Of a stretch of 64,000 nucleotides of DNA, positions 1 through 7,966 are shown piece after piece (position 1 is the stretch's first letter; each line of letters starts with the position of its first letter). The notes under the pieces are model-generated. The model had not been told where the DNA came from. It saw only the letters and a program-made list of their open reading frames with translations, and did no database searches. The position numbers were made by a program, and so were the translations under genes. The stretch is from Pacificimonas sp036351775 (lineage in GTDB: Bacteria; Pseudomonadota; Alphaproteobacteria; Sphingomonadales; Sphingomonadaceae). Location of the stretch: contig JAZBPX010000053.1 of assembly GCA_036351775.1 (NCBI GenBank), positions 267,547 to 331,546 on the forward strand, written 5' to 3'.

Positions 1-217
1 GCCCCTCGGCGGCGGTGAGCTGACCGGCGATGCCGCCCGCCCTATCCTCCGCGACCCAGAGGAGCTTGTCGACATAGGCGGCGCGGTAGACCTCGATCGC
101 GTTCGGTTCGGCGTCGGCGACCTGCGGATAGGGCGTGTCTTTGAACACCGCACCCGATGCCGCCTCGACAGCGCGGCAGGCTTCCAGTTCATTCGCGCGG
201 GCGAGGCGGATGGTCAT
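1..217 (-). CDS. GNAT family N-acetyltransferase, 5' part only
   Basis: The reverse strand reads from an ATG at 217 to the left edge without a stop, about 72 codons. The first residues (MTIRLARANELEACRAVE) have the usual opening of a GNAT acyltransferase, a beta strand followed by helix 1 with an acidic/arginine register. The stretch LLWVAEDRAGGIAGQL further on looks like strands 2-3. The acetyl-CoA binding loop lies outside the window, so substrate and subfamily cannot be named. It is transcribed in the same direction as the VWA gene, separated by a repeat-filled gap. Confidence 0.6.
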   Translation of the reverse strand, partial: MTIRLARANELEACRAVEAASGAVFKDTPYPQVADAEPNAIEVYRAAYVDKLLWVAEDRAGGIAGQLTAAEG

Positions 218-241
218 GCGCAGGGATTAGCCGACGAGTGC

Positions 242-318
242 GTCATCCCGAACTTGTTTCGGGATCCAGTGGCCGATGCGGCGTGTGCGGCTGGACCCTG
301 AAACGCGTTCAGGGTGAC
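242..318. repeat. Intergenic palindromic repeat, family A
   Basis: The two ends are inverted copies of a GTCATCC(C/T)GAAC..TTTC(G/A)GGATCC module, and each half can also fold on itself. It lies between the partial GNAT gene and the VWA gene. The same family recurs near 11125, 24228, 47538 and 59445. Confidence 0.75.
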
Positions 319-355
319 GGGAGAGGCTGTCTGGCACCGTCCGCTATTTTAGCCC

Positions 356-455
356 GTCATTCCCGCGCATGCGGGAATCCAGCCGCGATCTGGTTGGGGG
401 AAAGGCTCGGCTGCGCCATCGCCTTCGACTGGATTCCCGCGTGCGCGGGAATGAC
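356..455. repeat. Intergenic palindromic repeat, family B
   Basis: The left end (gtcattcccgcgcatgcggg) and right end (431-455) are near-perfect inverted copies, each a small GC-rich hairpin. Family B recurs near 15941, 16083, 43717, 52533, 55246 and 57290. Nothing else is visible between 319 and 508. Confidence 0.75.
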
Positions 456-508
456 ATTTTGGGGGTAGCGAGGAGCGGGAGAAGGGAAGGCCGATACCGC
501 CCCGCCCG

Positions 509-1693
509 TCAATGCGCGCGGCGGGTCAGTTCCTTCATCGCGTCGTCGAGGCCGCCGATCGTCAGGGGGAACATGCGGCCGTCCATCAGCTGCTTGATCA
601 TCTGGATCGACTGGCCGTACTGCCAGTGCTTTTCCTGGATGGGATTAAGCCACACGGCGGAGGGATAAACGTCGGTCATGCGCCGCAGCCAGACCTCGCC
701 GGCCTCCTCGTTCCAATGCTCGACCGAACCGCCGGGATAGTTGATCTCGTAGGGGCTCATCGAGGCGTCGCCGACGAAGATCAGTTTGTAATCGTGCGGA
801 TATTTGTGGAGGATGTCGAAGGTGGGCAGGCGCTCGTTCCAGCGGCGCTTATTGTCCTTCCACATCGCCTCGTAGGGCATGTTGTGGAAGTAGAAATATT
901 CCATGTTCTTGAATTCGGAGGAGGCTGCCGAAAACAGCTCCTCACACGTACGAATATGGCCGTCCATCGAGCCGCCGATGTCAAAGAACAACAGCACCTT
1001 CACCGCGTTGCGGCGTTCGGGACGCATCTGTATATCGAGATAGCCCTTGTTCGCGGTGCCCTTGATGGTGCCGGGGAGGTCAAGTTCGTCCTGCGCGCCC
1101 TCCCGCGCGAAGCGGCGCAGGCGCTTCAGCGCCATCTTGATGTTGCGGGTACCGAGCTCGATCTCGTTATCGAGATTCTTGAACTCGCGCTTTTCCCAGA
1201 CCTTGATGGCCTTCTTCTGGCCGCCCTTGCCGCCGATGCGGACACCGGCGGGGTTGAAGCCGGAATTGCCGTAGGGTGACTTGCCCTTCGTGCCGATCCA
1301 TTTGTTGCCGCCCTCGTGGCGCTTCTCCTGCTCCTCGAGGCGCTTCTTGAGCTCGTCCATGATCTGGTCGAAGCCCTTTTCCTCGATCTCCTTCATCTCC
1401 TCTTCGGTGAACACCGCCTCGGCGAGCTGGCGCAGCCACTCCTCCGGGATCTCGGCGGTCATCTCCTCGTCTTCGTAGGAGGTTTCGAGGCCCTTGAAGA
1501 CCTTGCCGAACACCTGGTCGAAGCGGTCGAGCATCGCCTCGTCCTTCACATAGGCGGCGCGGGACAGGAAGTAGAAGTCCTCCACCCGCCGGTCGATGAC
1601 GCCCGCGTCCAGCGCCTCCAGGAGCGTGAGGTGCTCCTTGAGGGTGACGGGGATTTTCGCGTCGCGAAGCTCGTTGAAGAAGTCGATGAACAT
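509..1693 (-). CDS. VWA domain-containing CoxE-like protein
   Basis: A 394-residue cytosolic protein of the CoxE-like von Willebrand factor A family (PF05762 type). The MIDAS-like motif DIGGSMDGH starts near residue 238; GGS replaces the canonical DxSxS, as is common in this subgroup. An acidic, lysine-rich coiled segment (about residues 80-130) precedes it. Relatives usually work with a MoxR-type AAA+ ATPase in metal-centre or complex maturation, but no MoxR gene is in view, so the partner is unknown. Two upstream in-frame ATGs (1729, 1702) are possible. I chose 1693 because homologues begin at MFIDFFNELR and the upstream codons look non-coding. Confidence 0.8.
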   Translation of the reverse strand: MFIDFFNELRDAKIPVTLKEHLTLLEALDAGVIDRRVEDFYFLSRAAYVKDEAMLDRFDQVFGKVFKGLETSYEDEEMTAEIPEEWLRQLAEAVFTEEEMKEIEEKGFDQIMDELKKRLEEQEKRHEGGNKWIGTKGKSPYGNSGFNPAGVRIGGKGGQKKAIKVWEKREFKNLDNEIELGTRNIKMALKRLRRFAREGAQDELDLPGTIKGTANKGYLDIQMRPERRNAVKVLLFFDIGGSMDGHIRTCEELFSAASSEFKNMEYFYFHNMPYEAMWKDNKRRWNERLPTFDILHKYPHDYKLIFVGDASMSPYEINYPGGSVEHWNEEAGEVWLRRMTDVYPSAVWLNPIQEKHWQYGQSIQMIKQLMDGRMFPLTIGGLDDAMKELTRRAH

Positions 1694-1797
1694 GGGCGGC
1701 ATGCTAGGCGGCGAACGGCGCCCATGCACCTGCTTTTCAAGAGGGGCATCCGTTCCCGCACCGCCCTATGCCATGCGCACGAGATGGGAGAGAGATG

Positions 1798-2517
1798 ATG
1801 AGTAGCTGGATGACGGGCAAGACGGTTCTGGTCACGGGCGGATCGCAGGGGATCGGGCAGGCGACCGCCGCGCTGTTCCGCGACGAGGGCGCGCAGGTGA
1901 CGGTCACCGGAACGCGGGAGAGTGCCGCCGACTATGAGGGCGAGGACCTTGCCGGCATGACCTACGTCCAGTGCCGGATGGGCGAGGTGGCGGACATCGA
2001 AGCGCTGGCCGCCCGCTTCGACAGTCTCGACGTACTGGTGAACAATGCCGGGATGGGCCGCGCGGACGAGTATGAGCCGGACGGGTGCGAAGCGGTCATC
2101 GACGTCAACCTGAACGCGGTCATGCGGCTTTCGACGCTGCTGAAACCAGCGCTGGCGAAGGCGGGGGGAAGCATTGTGAATACGGGTTCGCTGTCGAGCT
2201 TCCTCGCGCTGAAGGAAACGCCGGCCTACACGGCGTCGAAGGCCGGTTTGCTTGGCCTGACGCGGGCGCTGGCGGACAAGTGGGCGCCGGACGGGATCCG
2301 GGTGAACCTCGTCGCGCCGGGCTTCATCGCGACGCGCATGACCGAAAATGCGCGCGGCAATCCCGACTATGAGAAGAAGCTCTTGAAGGCGATCCCGATG
2401 CGGCGCTGGGGTGAGCCCAGCGAAGTCGCGACGTGCATCGCGTTTCTTGCCTCTCCGGCGGCAAGCTATGTCACGGGTCAGAGCCTGGCGATGGACGGCG
2501 GGCTGATGCTGCGCTGA
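1798..2517 (+). CDS. SDR family NAD(P)-dependent oxidoreductase
   Basis: A classical short-chain dehydrogenase of 239 residues. It has the nucleotide-binding motif TGGSQGIG near the N terminus, the NNAG motif, a catalytic serine in NTGSLSS and the YTASK catalytic Tyr/Lys pair. The C-terminal YVTGQSLAMDGG is typical of FabG-like enzymes. Substrate is not predictable. The start at 1798 has a GGGAGAG ribosome-binding site at about 7 nt; an ATG directly before it (1795) is also possible, and a longer form from 1768 lacks support. It converges on rarA with only 34 bp between the stops. Confidence 0.85.
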   Translation: MSSWMTGKTVLVTGGSQGIGQATAALFRDEGAQVTVTGTRESAADYEGEDLAGMTYVQCRMGEVADIEALAARFDSLDVLVNNAGMGRADEYEPDGCEAVIDVNLNAVMRLSTLLKPALAKAGGSIVNTGSLSSFLALKETPAYTASKAGLLGLTRALADKWAPDGIRVNLVAPGFIATRMTENARGNPDYEKKLLKAIPMRRWGEPSEVATCIAFLASPAASYVTGQSLAMDGGLMLR

Positions 2518-2551
2518 GCGGGCTGAGGCCTCTCGCCCCGCCCCCGCCAGT

Positions 2552-3892
2552 CTAGCGCGTACTCCGGCGCGCGCGGCGCAGCTCGTCCCAGCGCGCCAGC
2601 CGGTCGGCGATGCGCTTTTCCAGCCCGCGGTCCGTGGGCTCGTAGAAGACCTGCGGGCGCATCTCTTCGGGCCAATAGTTTGCGCCCGACACGCCGCCCT
2701 CCGCATCATGGTCATATTCATAGCCCTTGCCGTAGCCGACATCCTTCATCAGCTGCGTGGGGGCGTTGACGATGTTCATGGGCGGCATGAGGGAGCCGGT
2801 CTCCTTCGCCGTGCGCCACGCCTGTTTCTGCGCGCGGTAGGCGGCGTTCGATTTGGGCGCGGCGGCGCAGTAGAGGCAAGCCTGCACGATGGCGAGCTCC
2901 CCCTCAGGCGAGCCGAGGAAATCATAGGCGTCCTTCGCGGCGAGGCACTGCACCAGCGCGTTGGGGTCGGCGAGGCCGATATCTTCAGACGCGAAGCGAA
3001 CGATCCGGCGGAGGACGTAGAGCGGCTCCTCGCCCGCGACCAGCATCCGCGCGAGGTAGTAAAGCGCGGCCTGCGGGTCGGATCCCCGCAGGGATTTGTG
3101 AAGCGCGGAGATGAGGTTGTAGTGGCCGTCGCGGTCCTTGTCATAGACCGCGACGCGGCGGCGGAGGAGATCGCGCAGCTGTTCCAGCCCGAGCGGTTCG
3201 GCAGGGCCGATGTTGAGGATCGTCTCGACCTGGTTGAGGAGAAACCGGCCGTCGCCGTCGGCCATGCCGATGAGGCCGGTGCGCGCGTTTTCGGTCAGGG
3301 GCAGGGCGGCACCGCTGTCTTCTTCGACGCGGGTCAGGAGCTGGGCCAGCGCGGCTTCATCGAGTCGGTTCAGGATCAGCACCTGGCAGCGCGACAGGAG
3401 CGCGGCGTTCAGCGCGAAGGACGGGTTCTCCGTCGTTGCGCCGACGAGTGTAACGGTGCCGTCCTCGACAAATGGTAGAAACCCATCCTGCTGCGCGCGG
3501 TTGAAGCGGTGGATTTCGTCCACGAACAGGAGCGTGTTCCTGCCCGCGCCCGCCATCTTGCGCGCGTCGGCGAAGGCCTTCTTCAGGTCGGCGACCCCGG
3601 AAAAGACGGCGCTGATCGCGGTGAACCGCAGGCCCACGGCATCGGCGAGCAGGCGGGCGATCGTCGTCTTTCCCGTGCCCGGCGGTCCCCAGAGGATCAT
3701 GGAAGAGAGCTTTCCGGCAGCGACCATGCGGCCAATCGCCCCCTCCGGCCCGGTGAGGTGGTCCTGCCCGATCACCTGGTCGAGAGCGGCCGGGCGCAGG
3801 CGTTCGGCGAGCGGGACAGCGTTGGTTGAAGCAGGCGCCGCGCCGCCGGAACCGCTGTCGTCCGCAGGAGTATCGCCGAACAGATCGCTCAT
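2552..3892 (-). CDS. rarA: Replication-associated recombination protein A (MgsA/RarA AAA+ ATPase)
   Basis: A 446-residue AAA+ protein of the clamp-loader-like RarA/MgsA/WRNIP1 family, which acts at stalled replication forks. Walker A GPPGTGKT is at residues 69-76 and Walker B LLFVDEIH at 121-128. The RarA-specific RFNRAQQDGFLP segment follows, and the C-terminal half carries the tetramerisation domain ending in a KGYEYDHD-type motif typical of bacterial RarA. Length matches the family (about 430-450). It is divergent from the padR-like gene, sharing a 120-bp promoter region. Confidence 0.95.
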   Translation of the reverse strand: MSDLFGDTPADDSGSGGAAPASTNAVPLAERLRPAALDQVIGQDHLTGPEGAIGRMVAAGKLSSMILWGPPGTGKTTIARLLADAVGLRFTAISAVFSGVADLKKAFADARKMAGAGRNTLLFVDEIHRFNRAQQDGFLPFVEDGTVTLVGATTENPSFALNAALLSRCQVLILNRLDEAALAQLLTRVEEDSGAALPLTENARTGLIGMADGDGRFLLNQVETILNIGPAEPLGLEQLRDLLRRRVAVYDKDRDGHYNLISALHKSLRGSDPQAALYYLARMLVAGEEPLYVLRRIVRFASEDIGLADPNALVQCLAAKDAYDFLGSPEGELAIVQACLYCAAAPKSNAAYRAQKQAWRTAKETGSLMPPMNIVNAPTQLMKDVGYGKGYEYDHDAEGGVSGANYWPEEMRPQVFYEPTDRGLEKRIADRLARWDELRRARRSTR

Positions 3893-3947
3893 TCGCGTGC
3901 GGTTAGCACGGGCGCGCGCGAAATTCGCGCTTCCCTAAAGATGCATC

Positions 3948-3959
3948 TAGATATATCTA
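3948..3959. promoter_or_regulatory. Palindrome in the rarA/padR intergenic region, candidate PadR operator
   Basis: TAGATATATCTA is a perfect 12-bp palindrome inside an AT-rich patch (3941-3968) of otherwise GC-rich DNA, 53 bp before the padR-like start. PadR proteins typically bind ATGTATAT-like dyads at their own promoters, so autoregulation is the natural inference. Nothing shows binding directly. Confidence 0.5.
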
Positions 3960-4012
3960 AACATATCGGGACGAGTCGAATCTTCGGCGGGGTAACTGCA
4001 CAGGAGACGAAC

Positions 4013-4615
4013 ATGCGTAGAGGATATGACTGCGGCGCGGGCCGCACACGCCGGATGCGGGGCAACTGGAACCGCTTTTTCAGAGATATGGGCATGGAGT
4101 TCGCGGCGGAGTGGGCCCCCGATGGCGGACGTCGCGGGCGGCGCGGCGGTGGCCGCCAGCGTGAGCGCGTCCTGAAATCGGGCGAATTGCAGCTGTTGCT
4201 GCTGGCCCTGATCGAACAGGGCCCGCGTCACGGCTATGCCCTGATCGAGGAGATCGGGCAGATGACCGGCGGCGTCTACGAGCCGAGCCCCGGCGTCGTG
4301 TACCCGACCCTGACGCTGCTTGCCGACATGGCGCTGATTGCGGAAAAGCCGGAAGATGGCCGGAAGCTCTACGAGATCACCGATGCCGGTAAGGCGCATC
4401 TGGATGAGCGGCGTGATGAGGCCGACGCGCTGCTCTCACGCGTAGGCGGTGTCGGCGGCCGGTCGGCAGGCGATTTCGCGCCGGTTGGACGCAGTCTCGT
4501 GAACCTCGCGGCGGCGCTGAAAATCCGGGCCTGGGAGCAGCGGATGGACCAGGAAACGGCAAAGAAGATCGCCGATATCCTGGACGAAACGGCGAAGCGG
4601 ATCGAAGAGATCTAG
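4013..4615 (+). CDS. PadR family transcriptional regulator
   Basis: A 200-residue winged-helix regulator. The N-terminal 50 residues are Gly/Arg-rich and low complexity. The PadR domain follows: LLLLALIEQGPRHGYALIEE, then a PSPGVVYPTL recognition segment, then a wing with EKPEDGRKLYEIT. The C-terminal helix (AWEQRMDQETAKKIADILDE) would form the dimer arm. The start at 4013 has AGGAG 6 nt upstream; the longer reading from 3941 would begin inside the palindromic operator. No effector-linked efflux or catabolic gene is adjacent, so its target may be itself or elsewhere. Confidence 0.85.
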   Translation: MRRGYDCGAGRTRRMRGNWNRFFRDMGMEFAAEWAPDGGRRGRRGGGRQRERVLKSGELQLLLLALIEQGPRHGYALIEEIGQMTGGVYEPSPGVVYPTLTLLADMALIAEKPEDGRKLYEITDAGKAHLDERRDEADALLSRVGGVGGRSAGDFAPVGRSLVNLAAALKIRAWEQRMDQETAKKIADILDETAKRIEEI

Positions 4616-4640
4616 GTCAGCGCCATGCGAAGACCGGCGG

Positions 4641-4699
4641 CGCCGTTCCGAGCGGGCGGCGCCGTCCCTAGCGGGTGGAGCCGTTCCTAGCGGGTGGAG
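4641..4699. repeat. Three imperfect tandem copies of a ~20-bp unit at the 3' end of a lipoprotein gene
   Basis: Units at about 4641-4659, 4660-4680 and 4681-4699 share the core ccgt(t/c)cc(t/g)agcggg(t/c)gg. The stop codon of the minus-strand lipoprotein falls in the last unit, so slippage here would alter the protein's C terminus. Confidence 0.55.
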
Positions 4700-4923
4700 C
4701 CATTGTCTTCGGCGTCACTGTCTTCGGCGCTGCCACTTTCGGGGTCTGCGCTGGCCATCGCGCCGTTCGCGTCCGCCGGATCGCTATTGCTGGCGGCAGG
4801 CTCATTGCCGAATTCATCGGTAATCTGGATCTCGCCATCCGTCATATCGGGCTCGGCGTCCGGCGCGCATCCAAGCGCCAACAAGGAAAGGGTGATCGTC
4901 GTCAGGGGCGTTTTCGGTCTCAT
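4687..4923 (-). CDS. Small acidic lipoprotein, function unknown
   Basis: A 78-residue predicted lipoprotein: a short basic N terminus, a hydrophobic stretch TLSLLALGC with the lipobox cysteine at about residue 19, then an Asp/Glu/Ser/Ala-rich tail without predicted structure. I recognise no domain. The start ATG at 4923 has no clear ribosome-binding site and overlaps a TATAAT-like hexamer, so the start is uncertain. It lies just downstream of the rplI terminator on the same strand. Confidence 0.5.
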   Translation of the reverse strand: MRPKTPLTTITLSLLALGCAPDAEPDMTDGEIQITDEFGNEPAASNSDPADANGAMASADPESGSAEDSDAEDNGSTR

Positions 4924-4966
4924 TATACTGTTCAGACTGATTAATTTACTTAATGCACATCAAAGA

Positions 4967-5003
4967 AAACGGGTCGGGAACCGCCTTGGTTCCCGGCCCG
5001 TTT
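4967..5003 (-). terminator. Rho-independent terminator after rplI
   Basis: On the minus strand a 16-bp stem with one mismatch (AAACGGGCCGGGAACC paired with its complement, 5-nt loop) is followed by TTTTCTTT. It lies about 55 bp past the rplI stop and should end the rpsF-rpsR-rplI transcript. Confidence 0.85.
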
Positions 5004-5059
5004 CAATTCGTCGCCATGTGTTCCGATCCGCTGGAGGCAGCGGCCGGGCGGCTCGTCGG

Positions 5060-5851
5060 CTAAGCAGTCTTGCCGTCGTCCGACGCTTCGGCCGGATCGG
5101 CTTCCGCTTCCGCTTCCGCGCTTTCGGCGTCGGCAGTGTCAGCGTCAGCGGCAGCTTCGCGGCCATCGGCGTCTTCTGCGGCGGTCTCGCCGTCTTCACC
5201 TTCAGCAGCCTCGGCGCCCTCGGCGTCGATCGGGTTGCCGTCGGCATCGACCGCAATACCGGACGCCTCGGCAGCGGCCTGGCGCTCGGCGCGTTCCAGC
5301 GCTTCCTTGGCCAGACGCTCGGACTGCGTCAGCGTGTCGTCGTCATCGGACTCGCCGAAGACGCTGATGCCCTGTGCCTGCAGTTCGGCCTCGTCCTCGG
5401 ACCGGGCGACATTCGCCTCGACCGAAACGGAAACCTCCGGGTGCAGCGAGACCGACACGCTGTGGATGCCGAGATTCTTGATCGGCGCTTCCAGCGTGAC
5501 GGCGTTCTTGTCGACCTTCTGACCCGACTTTTCGGACAGGGCGACCGCGATATCGCGGGCGCTGACCGAACCGTAGAGCTGGCCGCTGTCGGAGGACTGG
5601 CGGATCAGGACGACCTGCGTGCCCTCCAGCGTCTCGGCGTCCTTCTCGGCGCTCTCGCGCTTCGTCGCGTTTTCCTGCTCAAGGCGCTCGCGCTCGGCGT
5701 CGAACTTCGCCTTGTTCTGGTCGTTCGCGCGCAGCGCCTTGCCCTGCGGCAGCAGAAAGTTGCGGGCGAATCCCGGCTTCACCGAAACGATGTCGCCGAT
5801 CGAACCCAGCTTCTCGACACGCTCGAGAAGGATGATGTCCATGTTTGCCAT
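5060..5851 (-). CDS. rplI: 50S ribosomal protein L9 with long acidic C-terminal extension
   Basis: The N terminus (MDIILLERVEKLGSIGDIV, then KPGFARNFLLPQGKA) is the L9 rRNA-binding domain, followed by the long connecting helix and a C-terminal domain ending near residue 155. L9 is usually about 150 residues; this one has 263. The extra ~100 residues are almost only Ala, Asp, Glu and Gly, with a short DADGNPIDAEG segment. The tail is probably disordered and strongly acidic. It is third in rpsF-rpsR-rplI, with its own terminator. Confidence 0.93.
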   Translation of the reverse strand: MANMDIILLERVEKLGSIGDIVSVKPGFARNFLLPQGKALRANDQNKAKFDAERERLEQENATKRESAEKDAETLEGTQVVLIRQSSDSGQLYGSVSARDIAVALSEKSGQKVDKNAVTLEAPIKNLGIHSVSVSLHPEVSVSVEANVARSEDEAELQAQGISVFGESDDDDTLTQSERLAKEALERAERQAAAEASGIAVDADGNPIDAEGAEAAEGEDGETAAEDADGREAAADADTADAESAEAEAEADPAEASDDGKTA

Positions 5852-5864
5852 GTTCTATCCTTTC

Positions 5865-6089
5865 CTAGCGGACGATGTACGGCAGAAGGCCGATGTGGCG
5901 GGCGCGTTTGATCGCCTTCGCCAGCTCGCGCTGCTTCTTGGCCGAAACGGCGGTGATGCGGCTCGGAACGATCTTGCCGCGCTCCGAGAGGAAACCGCCG
6001 AGAAGACGGACATCCTTGTAATCGATTGCGGGGGCGTCCGGCCGGCTGAACGGGCAGGACTTCTTCCGGCGGAAAAATGGGCGTGCCAT
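5865..6089 (-). CDS. rpsR: 30S ribosomal protein S18
   Basis: A 74-residue S18. The conserved core IDYKDVRLLGGFLSERGKI, the AKKQRELAKAIKRARHIGLL helix and the terminal PYIV are all present. It lies 13 bp after rpsF and 13 bp before rplI, the usual alphaproteobacterial order. S6 and S18 bind the 16S platform as a heterodimer, which fits their adjacency. Confidence 0.97.
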   Translation of the reverse strand: MARPFFRRKKSCPFSRPDAPAIDYKDVRLLGGFLSERGKIVPSRITAVSAKKQRELAKAIKRARHIGLLPYIVR

Positions 6090-6102
6090 ATCTCAAATAT
6101 CC

Positions 6103-6519
6103 TTAGTCGTCTGAACGGTCACGGTTGTCACGGTTGTCGCGATTATCGCGCCCACCGTCCCGGCCGCCATCCCGGCCACCGCGGCGACCGCCGCGCTCTT
6201 CCTTGCGCATCTGCACGCTGGGCTCGTTCTCAAGCTCCTCGACGCGGATGGTCATGGAGCGGATCACGTCGTCCGACAGGGCGATCTGGCGCTCCATCTC
6301 GTGCACGGCGGGGGCCGGCGCGTCGATGTTCAGCATCACGAAGTGCGCCTTGCGGTTCTTCTTGATCTTGTAGGCGAGCGTCTTGAGGCCCCAATACTCG
6401 GTCTTGGCGACCTTGCCTTCGTTGGACTCGACGATCTCGGTAAAGTTCTGCGACAGCGCGTCCACCTGCGCGGTCGAAAGATCCTGGCGCGCCAGGAAGG
6501 TATGCTCGTAAAACGGCAT
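6103..6519 (-). CDS. rpsF: 30S ribosomal protein S6 with Arg/Asp/Gly repeat tail
   Basis: Residues 1-95 form a normal S6 (MPFYEHTFLARQDLS, the YWGLKTLAYKIKKNRKAHF strand, IALSDDVIRSMTIRVEE). The last 35 residues are tandem GGRD and NRD repeats, encoded by short direct DNA repeats at 6120-6180. Some alphaproteobacterial S6 proteins have charged tails; function is unclear. The start has an AGGAGA ribosome-binding site. It is the first gene of the rpsF-rpsR-rplI unit. Confidence 0.95.
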   Translation of the reverse strand: MPFYEHTFLARQDLSTAQVDALSQNFTEIVESNEGKVAKTEYWGLKTLAYKIKKNRKAHFVMLNIDAPAPAVHEMERQIALSDDVIRSMTIRVEELENEPSVQMRKEERGGRRGGRDGGRDGGRDNRDNRDNRDRSDD

Positions 6520-6710
6520 CTATCGTGTCTCCTGTTGCCGATCGCTGACCAGCGGCAATCGCTGGCCCCTCCGGCTCTTCTGTCAAAAAAGATCGCGGCG
6601 GAGACGGGAGTCCCCACCGCGAACAGCGGCTACGTAGCGCGAGTGGCCCTGAAAGACAAGCGGCGGAGGTCTTTTGTTCGCGGTCACCTATCCGGTGACC
6701 TGATCGAAGT

Positions 6711-6794
6711 CCGTTCCACCCCGCGCCCCCTGCCCTAACCACCCCTGAGGATACCATGTGGGGTGGTTAGGGCAGGGGGCGCGGGGTGGAACGG
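6711..6794. terminator. Perfect 35-bp-arm inverted repeat between the TPR gene and rpsF
   Basis: Arms 6711-6745 and 6760-6794 are perfectly complementary over 35 bp, with a 14-nt loop. The hairpin starts 33 bp after the stop of the upstream minus-strand TPR gene and could end that transcript, though no T-run follows. It is longer and more perfect than a typical terminator and does not match repeat families A-C. Confidence 0.55.
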
Positions 6795-6826
6795 GGCGGC
6801 TCCCGGATAGGGAGCCGCAAATCAGA

Positions 6827-7966
6827 CTACGCCCCGCTGGTGTCGGCGTAGAGCGCCCAGAGCGCGGCGACCTCGTTGAAGGCCGAGTCGTCGTCAACGA
6901 GTTGGAACGCCTTCTGCGCGAGATCGGTGTCGCCTGCGCGAAGCGCGCTGACGCCAAGGCCGATCAGCGCCTGGTTCTTGTAGGGCGGCGAATTCAGGTC
7001 GCGCTGCTGCTGGTAGGAGCGCCAGTAGGCGACCGCTGCGGCGCGGTAATTTTCCGCGCCAAAGAAGGTGTTCGCCATGCGGTAATAGCCCTCCGGCCCC
7101 GGCTTCAGGCTCGCAAAATCGGCTGCCGCGCTGGCCATGCCCTGTTCCGAAGCGCGCACGATGCTCTGCACCTGCGGGTCCTCCGCGGACAGGGTGCCCG
7201 CTTCAAGGCCCTGGGTCACGATGCGGTTGGCGACGCCCGGCTGCTCGGCGACGGTCGCGAACTTCGCAAACTCGATGAAATCCTCCGGGCGGTTCAGGTT
7301 GTTGGTTTCGCCGATCAGCTTGTAGAGCGCGAGCTGTGCGTCGCGCGTGGTCAGGTCGCCCTTCAGGTCGTTAAGCAGACGATTCCACCGCTGCGGCGTC
7401 GGATCGAGCCGGATCAGCCGTTCAATCGTCTCCAGATATTCGTCGCGCTGCTCCAGCTTGAACTGTGCGGAGGCGAGGTTTTCGAGAAGGTTCTGCTGCG
7501 GCCCGTTCTGTTCGATCAGGCGCTCGTAAAGGTCGGCGGCGGCCTGGAAATTGCCCTGGCGGACATAGGACTGGGCGACGATGGTGTTGCCCTGTGTACC
7601 GCCCATGCGCTGGCCGAGTTCAATGGCGCGCTCGTAATTGCCGGCCTGGTAGTAAAGCGGCGCAAGGCGCGATGCGGGGGCGCCGATGCTTTCGAGGTCG
7701 CGCGCGGCGGCGGCGTAGTTGCGCGCCACGGTGTTCACATAAGCGGACATTTCCGTCACCCGGCGCCGTTCCAGTGCGCTGTCTGCGGCCGAGCGGGCAG
7801 TGCGAACACGGGCCATGGCGGCGGACGTGTTGCCGCGCTGGGCAAGGCTCTGCGCCTCCTGCAGCGGCAGGCCGACATCGCGGTCAAGCGCCTGCGCCAT
7901 CGCGCCGGTTGCGGGAAGAGCCATGGACATCGCTGCGGTCAGCGCCAGCGTACGGATCAGTTTCAT
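6827..7966 (-). CDS. Secreted tetratricopeptide-repeat protein
   Basis: A 379-residue protein with a clear signal peptide (cleavage after PATGAMA, about residue 24). The mature part is helical with TPR-like units, for example residues centred on YYQAGNYERAIELGQRM and VRQGNFQAAADLYERLI, and further ones near the C terminus (GLGVSALRAGDTDLAQKAF). Such periplasmic TPR proteins scaffold envelope complexes, but no partner is evident. The ATG at 7966 has GGAGGG 8 nt upstream. A TTG 18 bp further up overlaps that ribosome-binding site and is unlikely. Confidence 0.75.
   Translation of the reverse strand: MKLIRTLALTAAMSMALPATGAMAQALDRDVGLPLQEAQSLAQRGNTSAAMARVRTARSAADSALERRRVTEMSAYVNTVARNYAAAARDLESIGAPASRLAPLYYQAGNYERAIELGQRMGGTQGNTIVAQSYVRQGNFQAAADLYERLIEQNGPQQNLLENLASAQFKLEQRDEYLETIERLIRLDPTPQRWNRLLNDLKGDLTTRDAQLALYKLIGETNNLNRPEDFIEFAKFATVAEQPGVANRIVTQGLEAGTLSAEDPQVQSIVRASEQGMASAAADFASLKPGPEGYYRMANTFFGAENYRAAAVAYWRSYQQQRDLNSPPYKNQALIGLGVSALRAGDTDLAQKAFQLVDDDSAFNEVAALWALYADTSGA

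Noticed and set aside
512..1279. Long plus-strand ORF of 255 codons opposite the VWA gene
   Set aside because: It is the antisense shadow of a well-recognised gene; its translation has no motif and arises from GC-biased third positions. The same applies to the other long antisense ORFs, such as those over rarA, nhaA and pccB.
4922..4927. TATAAT-like hexamer at the lipoprotein start
   Set aside because: No matching -35 at a proper distance, and it overlaps the start codon, so it would not yield a usable message for that ATG.
6120..6190. Short direct repeats resembling a CRISPR or VNTR array
   Set aside because: They encode the GGRD/NRD repeats of the S6 tail in frame; there are no spacers.
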